Below, piece by piece: positions 60,441-64,000 of a stretch of 64,000 nucleotides of DNA. This stretch comes from Photobacterium angustum (GTDB lineage Bacteria; Pseudomonadota; Gammaproteobacteria; Enterobacterales; Vibrionaceae). How positions within the stretch are numbered: position 1 is the first letter of the stretch; the number at the start of each line of letters is the position of its first letter. Where the stretch lies: contig NZ_PYOM01000003.1 of the NCBI RefSeq assembly GCF_003026365.1, forward strand, positions 186,001-250,000, read 5' to 3'. The notes beneath the pieces are model-generated. The model was not told where the DNA came from, did no database searches, and saw only the letters and a program-made list of their open reading frames with translations. Made by a program: the position numbers and the translations under genes.

Positions 60441-60998
60441 CTATAGCTTTTCTTCGGCAGACTCGATCTCACTACCGTCTTTAACACGACGGTGACCTTC
60501 TTGTAGATGAACAAAATCAACTAAATCATCACCACTTACTTGGAATGCCTGGCCAAACCCTTTAACGAATAAACCTTGAGTCGGTGCTAAACGGAACAAT
60601 GAAAAATCTTCTAACCCACTTAAGCCTTCTACAATTTCACCAAAACGCGTTTGCAGTGCAGCAATTCCTTGATGCCAACGATCTGATTTTCGTTCAATCA
60701 CACTCACATCAGCTTCAAACGTTAGACGCTTACGGGCGTAAAGTACTTTAGATGCAGATTCGTCTTCAATCATCATTAAAGAGACTTGCGGGTTTTCAAG
60801 TAGATTTCTTGCATGTTTAGCAATTTGGCTAATTAATACGTAATAACCATCATCAAGCAAAGCAAACGGTGCATAGCTCACATTGGGTTTACCGTTCGCA
60901 TCTACCGTGGCTAATTGTAGCGTTTGGCATGCTTCACGGAATTCTTTAATCTCAGGACCAAGGCGATTTTGCAAACGTTCCTGTTTTACTTCACTCAT
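60441..60998 (-). CDS. hutZ: Haem utilisation protein HutZ (HugZ family)
   Basis: 185 residues, split-barrel FMN-binding-like fold. HutZ degrades haem in the cytosol to release iron. Landmarks: EFREACQTLQLATVDANGKP at ~18-37, YAPFALLDDGYYVLIS, AKHARNLLENPQVSLMMIEDE and LFVKGFGQAF. The haem ligand His in V. cholerae HutZ lies near the C-terminus; the QEGHRRV here (~168) is a candidate. It follows hutX by 55 bp on the same strand and belongs to the iron-regulated haem locus divergent from tonB. Confidence 0.9.
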   Translation of the reverse strand: MSEVKQERLQNRLGPEIKEFREACQTLQLATVDANGKPNVSYAPFALLDDGYYVLISQIAKHARNLLENPQVSLMMIEDESASKVLYARKRLTFEADVSVIERKSDRWHQGIAALQTRFGEIVEGLSGLEDFSLFRLAPTQGLFVKGFGQAFQVSGDDLVDFVHLQEGHRRVKDGSEIESAEEKL

Positions 60999-61053
60999 GA
61001 TATTTCTTCCTCAATTTGACTAGCTTTATTTTTGCCTAGTTCTTCGACTCGAT

Positions 61054-61569
61054 TTATTTGATTTGTTTTAACAACTTAAATTTCTCAATTTGTTCTGGGA
61101 ACAAGTTACGTTGTTTGTCTCTACCTAAATAGACTTTAAATACACACTCGCCTGTTACTGCAAAAAAACCGATGAAGTAACTTTCCTGTCCCATAAAGGG
61201 TTTACTGACGAGCGCAATGTCAGAGACATGCTCTAAACGTAAGTGACCATGTAACTCGCCCTCTTTACCCATTAAATTATAATATCCACGCGCTTCTTTG
61301 CCTTTTGGGAACGCCGCTTTTACTTCGAAAATAGAACCCATTGAATGCACAATCGTAGTCACCGGTCCCCATTCAGGTAACGATTCTAAAATTGTTTTCG
61401 CTAAATGACCGGGCAATAAACACACCATCTCATCAGGGTAAGACATGACAACCTCACCTTCTGTTACGGCTAATTGCTCTGAGATCGAAACAGCATGAAG
61501 TTTAGGGTTCTCAGCTAATAAAGCAGCGACTTTCAATTTCAATTCTTCACGAGTGTATTGATCAAACAC
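61054..61569 (-). CDS. hutX: Cytosolic haem carrier protein HutX
   Basis: 171 residues, GTG start at 61569 with AAGGAAAACC upstream. HutX binds haem and passes it to HutZ. Family segments: ENPKLHAVSISEQLAVTEGE, VMSYPDEMVCLLPG, GPVTTIVHSMGSIFEVKAAF and GHLRLEHVSDIALVSKPFMG. It is the first gene of hutXZ; the radical-SAM-like hutW that often precedes it in Vibrio is absent. Its promoter shares the Fur-box region with tonB. Confidence 0.92.
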   Translation of the reverse strand: MFDQYTREELKLKVAALLAENPKLHAVSISEQLAVTEGEVVMSYPDEMVCLLPGHLAKTILESLPEWGPVTTIVHSMGSIFEVKAAFPKGKEARGYYNLMGKEGELHGHLRLEHVSDIALVSKPFMGQESYFIGFFAVTGECVFKVYLGRDKQRNLFPEQIEKFKLLKQIK

Positions 61570-61944
61570 CTTGGTTTTCCTTCTCTTCAGATATTTCTAT
61601 AAAGCCTGTTTCTATAGAAAAAACTATTTATTGCATCCATAAATTCTATTCGTTTTAACTTTAACCTTGTTACTTAGACGTTCTCAACTAGCAAGTCTAA
61701 GTCTTACATCATCGGCTAACTTTGTTCATGATATTAACGATTAAATAATATTGCAAATGATAATTGATATTATTCGTATTTCATGGATAATGAGGTTAAT
61801 ACGTGTTATAAACATTAGTGTTACATTTTTAAAATAAACCTAACCCATTGAATAAAAGTAATTATATTAAGAAAGACGCCATGCTAAAAACTGCAATTAA
61901 ACATTTAGTTCACATTCCTTCATCTGTTCAATAAGGCTTAAATT
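61570..61944. other. Divergent promoter region, hutX / tonB
   Basis: About 375 bp with a Fur-like site in its middle. A 17-codon ORF (61881-61934, MLKTAIKHLVHIPSSVQ) lies just before tonB and might be a leader peptide or chance. No room for hutW. Confidence 0.5.
61755..61775. promoter_or_regulatory. Fur-box-like site between hutX and tonB
   Basis: AAATGATAATTGATATTATTC contains overlapping GATAAT/ATTATC-type hexamers typical of Fur sites. Placed between two divergent haem-uptake operons, it would repress both when iron is plentiful. Confidence 0.6.
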
Positions 61945-62751
61945 GTGAATATTAAACGTTATCTCATTGCTGGCTGTGCCTCTATTCTCTTCCACAGTCT
62001 TATTGTGTCAGCAATGCCAGAGAAGAAGATCATTACTGTCCCTCTTGAAAAGTCGACAAGCGTGGCCGTCAACTTGGTATCACTGCCTAATATAAAACCA
62101 GAACCCATTGTTGAACCAGCTAAGGCACAACCACCCGCCATAGTGACTCCTCAACCTGTTGCTAAAACCACGCCAACACCAAAAACAACAATGAAAAAGT
62201 TGGTCAAAAAATCACAACCTGAAAAGAAAACGGTTAAGGCTCCTGTTCAGCCAAAAAAGAAAGCGCCGAAAGAAACGGTAAAAAAGCCAGTAACGAAAAA
62301 TATTCAGAAGAAAGTTGAGAAAAAAACGGTTCCTAAAAACGTAGTAAAAACCGAAAGAAAAACTGAGAAGTTTGAACTTAAACCAACAGATTCTAGCAAG
62401 CCTGTGTCATCACAATTGGCATTAAATAAGCCAGTTAAAGCTAAAAAAACAACGGTTGGAGCAAATTCACCTCAACTTGTCTCAAAACCCACGTTTGCCA
62501 CGAAGCCTTCCGCTGTGAAGTATCCACGATTAGCAAAACGTCGTGGAATTGAAGGCACAGTATTAGTTGAAGTACTGATTGCAAAAGATGGTCATCAAGT
62601 TAAACAGAAGCTGATTAAATCATCTGGCGCTAATGTGCTTGATAATGCGGCACTTAAAGCGATTAAAAAGTGGCGTTTCTCACCCCATATTGTTGACGGC
62701 ATTGCTATTGCACACCGTGTTCAAATTCCCGTTCGTTTCAAATTGGATTAA
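61945..62751 (+). CDS. tonB: Energy transducer TonB (haem uptake)
   Basis: 268 residues, GTG start at 61945 with AAGG 9 bases upstream. N-terminal TM anchor (LIAGCASILFHSLIVSAMP), then a long Pro/Lys-rich periplasm-spanning region (~50-185). The C-terminal TonB domain (~190-268) contains KYPRLAKRRGIEGTVLVEVLI, GANVLDNAALKAIKKWRF and IPVRF. It couples proton-motive force captured by ExbBD to outer-membrane haem receptors. First gene of tonB-exbB-exbD-hutB. Confidence 0.92.
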   Translation: MNIKRYLIAGCASILFHSLIVSAMPEKKIITVPLEKSTSVAVNLVSLPNIKPEPIVEPAKAQPPAIVTPQPVAKTTPTPKTTMKKLVKKSQPEKKTVKAPVQPKKKAPKETVKKPVTKNIQKKVEKKTVPKNVVKTERKTEKFELKPTDSSKPVSSQLALNKPVKAKKTTVGANSPQLVSKPTFATKPSAVKYPRLAKRRGIEGTVLVEVLIAKDGHQVKQKLIKSSGANVLDNAALKAIKKWRFSPHIVDGIAIAHRVQIPVRFKLD

Positions 62752-62754
62752 ATC

Positions 62755-63456
62755 ATGCCTTTTATTGACAACCTCAACCAGCAACTTGGCCTAATGGCTT
62801 GGCCTCTTATTATTTGCTCAGTGCTCACTGTTATGATTTTAACTGAGCGTCTGATTCAAGTTTTGTTATGTACCGGTGTAGGCAAAACAAAAGTTACAGC
62901 ACTCCTTGCTCAACAAAACCGTCACGACGAACACGCACTTGATAATTTAACCGAGGAGCTAAAACAGCAACGTCCTCTGCTTTATAAAGGAATTGCGATG
63001 TTAATTGCGCATCGCCATTTCACTAAACCATTACGTGAAGATGCTGCTGCTATTTGGTTAATACAAAAACGTACTGAATTACGTTCAGGTTTACGATTAT
63101 TAAGTCTGATTGGTGTTATTAGTCCGTTACTTGGTTTACTCGGTACAGTGCTTGGTTTAATTGATATGTTTACCGGTATTTCCCATTCCACAGGCTCAGT
63201 GACTCCAAGCGATCTTGCTGACGGTCTTGGTCTTGCTATGCGAACAACGGCTGCTGGTTTGATCATCGCACTTCCTGCTATTACTGGTGCACAACTACTT
63301 GGGCTATGGGCTGATAATGTTACGGCTAAACTAGAACACAGTTTAAACCGTTGTAATCTTTGGCTTGAAGGGATGAATGTTGACGCTGAAAACGGGAAAA
63401 CATCAGCCTGTGATACCTGCGAACAAAACCCTGCCGTTAATGGGACTGCATCATGA
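62755..63456 (+). CDS. exbB: Proton-channel subunit ExbB (MotA/TolQ/ExbB family)
   Basis: 233 residues, three TM segments: WPLIICSVLTVMILTERL, LLSLIGVISPLLGLLGTVLG and GLAMRTTAAGLIIALPAITG. The conserved LGLLGTVLGLIDMF and TTAAGLIIALPA blocks are diagnostic. It forms the inner-membrane pentamer that powers TonB. It starts 3 bp after tonB and overlaps exbD by 4 bp. Confidence 0.93.
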   Translation: MPFIDNLNQQLGLMAWPLIICSVLTVMILTERLIQVLLCTGVGKTKVTALLAQQNRHDEHALDNLTEELKQQRPLLYKGIAMLIAHRHFTKPLREDAAAIWLIQKRTELRSGLRLLSLIGVISPLLGLLGTVLGLIDMFTGISHSTGSVTPSDLADGLGLAMRTTAAGLIIALPAITGAQLLGLWADNVTAKLEHSLNRCNLWLEGMNVDAENGKTSACDTCEQNPAVNGTAS

Positions 63457-63878
63457 TCAAAGCCAACAGTAGCGTTTTCCAAACTGAGGAAATGAATCCA
63501 GATCTGACTCCTTTACTGGATATTATTTTTATAGTCATGGTGTTTTTACTGTTAACAGCCACAGTGAAAATTAAATCCCTCGATGTCGATTTACCACAAA
63601 CAGCAACCAAAACATTACAAACAACCCAAGCCGATCCTATTGCTATTAATTTAGTTTCAAAAGCGCCTTATTGGGCACTGCAAGGTAATAAAATCAATCA
63701 ATGGGATGACTTCAAAACAGCCTTGTTACTAGAAGTGAAAACTAACCCAACGAAACCTGTTGTGATTGGTGCAGATAAAGCAGCCTCTGTTGAACAAATG
63801 CTCAAATTACTCGCTTTCTTGCAAGAAAATAATATCAAAGCGACTCAGCTACTTATGGAAGAATCAAACAATGAATAA
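63453..63878 (+). CDS. exbD: Proton-channel subunit ExbD
   Basis: 141 residues. Single N-terminal TM with the proton-carrying Asp in NPDLTPLLDIIFIVMVFLLL (Asp in LLDI at ~23), followed by a periplasmic domain (VDLPQTATKTL, PVVIGADKAASVEQMLKLL). It overlaps exbB by 4 bp and hutB by 8 bp, indicating translational coupling across the operon. Confidence 0.93.
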   Translation: MIKANSSVFQTEEMNPDLTPLLDIIFIVMVFLLLTATVKIKSLDVDLPQTATKTLQTTQADPIAINLVSKAPYWALQGNKINQWDDFKTALLLEVKTNPTKPVVIGADKAASVEQMLKLLAFLQENNIKATQLLMEESNNE

Positions 63879-64000
63879 ACCCTCTCTATTAAAGACCTCT
63901 TTATTGACGCTGGTGTTAGGACTTAGTAGCTACGCGCAAGCAAATACGGACTCAGCAACTGAAAAAAATAAAATCATCAGTGCTGGTGCTTCAGTTACTC
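63871..64000 (+). CDS. hutB: Haem ABC transporter periplasmic binding protein, 5' end (cut by window edge)
   Basis: The first 43 codons only. Signal peptide MNKPSLLKTSLLTLVLGLSS ending near YAQA-NTD, then KIISAGASVT, the start of the HmuT/HutB haem-binding fold (family RIISAGGSVTE). Position after exbD is the standard Vibrionaceae order tonB-exbB-exbD-hutBCD. The permease and ATPase genes would lie beyond the window. Confidence 0.82.
   Translation, partial: MNKPSLLKTSLLTLVLGLSSYAQANTDSATEKNKIISAGASVT

Noticed and set aside
1..64000. Search for tRNA, rRNA and prophage genes
   Set aside because: No cloverleaf-like or rRNA-like segments and no phage structural or integrase genes were noticed by eye; this was not a computed search.

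Overview
The window looks like a chromosomal segment from a marine gammaproteobacterium of the Vibrionaceae, most likely Photobacterium. The basis is AT-rich DNA and a set of genes typical of that family: torR/torCAD, a VolA-type surface lipase beside FadL, PanP-type decarboxylase, HutX/HutZ next to tonB-exbB-exbD, an EmrD transporter, a Mn-dependent pyrophosphatase, and a hya/hyp [NiFe] hydrogenase cluster. I saw no rRNA, tRNA, CRISPR array, phage genes or insertion-sequence transposase.

Layout. 1-7.3 kb holds the 5' end of polB, a nucleotidyltransferase-like gene, yciU, emrD, a GTP cyclohydrolase II gene (ribA) whose upstream region carries a strong Zur-box-like palindrome, a proline iminopeptidase and an EAL phosphodiesterase. 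7.3-10.8 kb carries a NifU-like scaffold gene paired with a GGGtGRT-family gene behind a long leader, then ppaC. 10.8-19.7 kb carries fadL-volA, a patatin, a 29-residue YnhF-like membrane peptide, a DUF2860 barrel and panP. 20.2-25.7 kb is the TMAO respiration locus torR / torCA-torD.

25.7-44.2 kb is hydrogen metabolism and is heavily rearranged. A degenerate second copy of hyaB(3')-hyaC-hyaD, interrupted by about 640 bp of foreign sequence, is followed by an intact second copy of a LysR gene. The functional hyaABCD operon follows, ending in a divergent HypF-like gene that lacks the usual catalytic motifs. Next come a small secreted protein, a D-amino-acid transaminase and the LysR original. 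The maturation operon hypBCDEA runs on the opposite strand. Between them lies a chimeric ORF that looks like the scar of a deleted eptA...histidine-kinase operon.

45.6-59.2 kb is an accessory island. It contains a formylglycine-generating-enzyme-like lipoprotein, six tandem copies of a two-TM membrane protein gene (one frameshifted, one truncated) at an exact 1098-bp period, three tandem lipoprotein genes at an exact 819-bp period, GNAT and frameshifted genes, a 15-repeat Sel1 lipoprotein, and at least four copies of a dispersed repeat of about 70 bp. The gene types resemble orphan immunity-protein arrays linked to type VI secretion, but no effector or secretion gene is present, so this is inference. 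Within the membrane-protein array the membrane-hairpin/loop segment varies while its flanks are nearly identical. 59.8-64 kb returns to core genes: a small membrane protein, hutZ-hutX, and a Fur-box-associated tonB-exbB-exbD-hutB operon for haem uptake.
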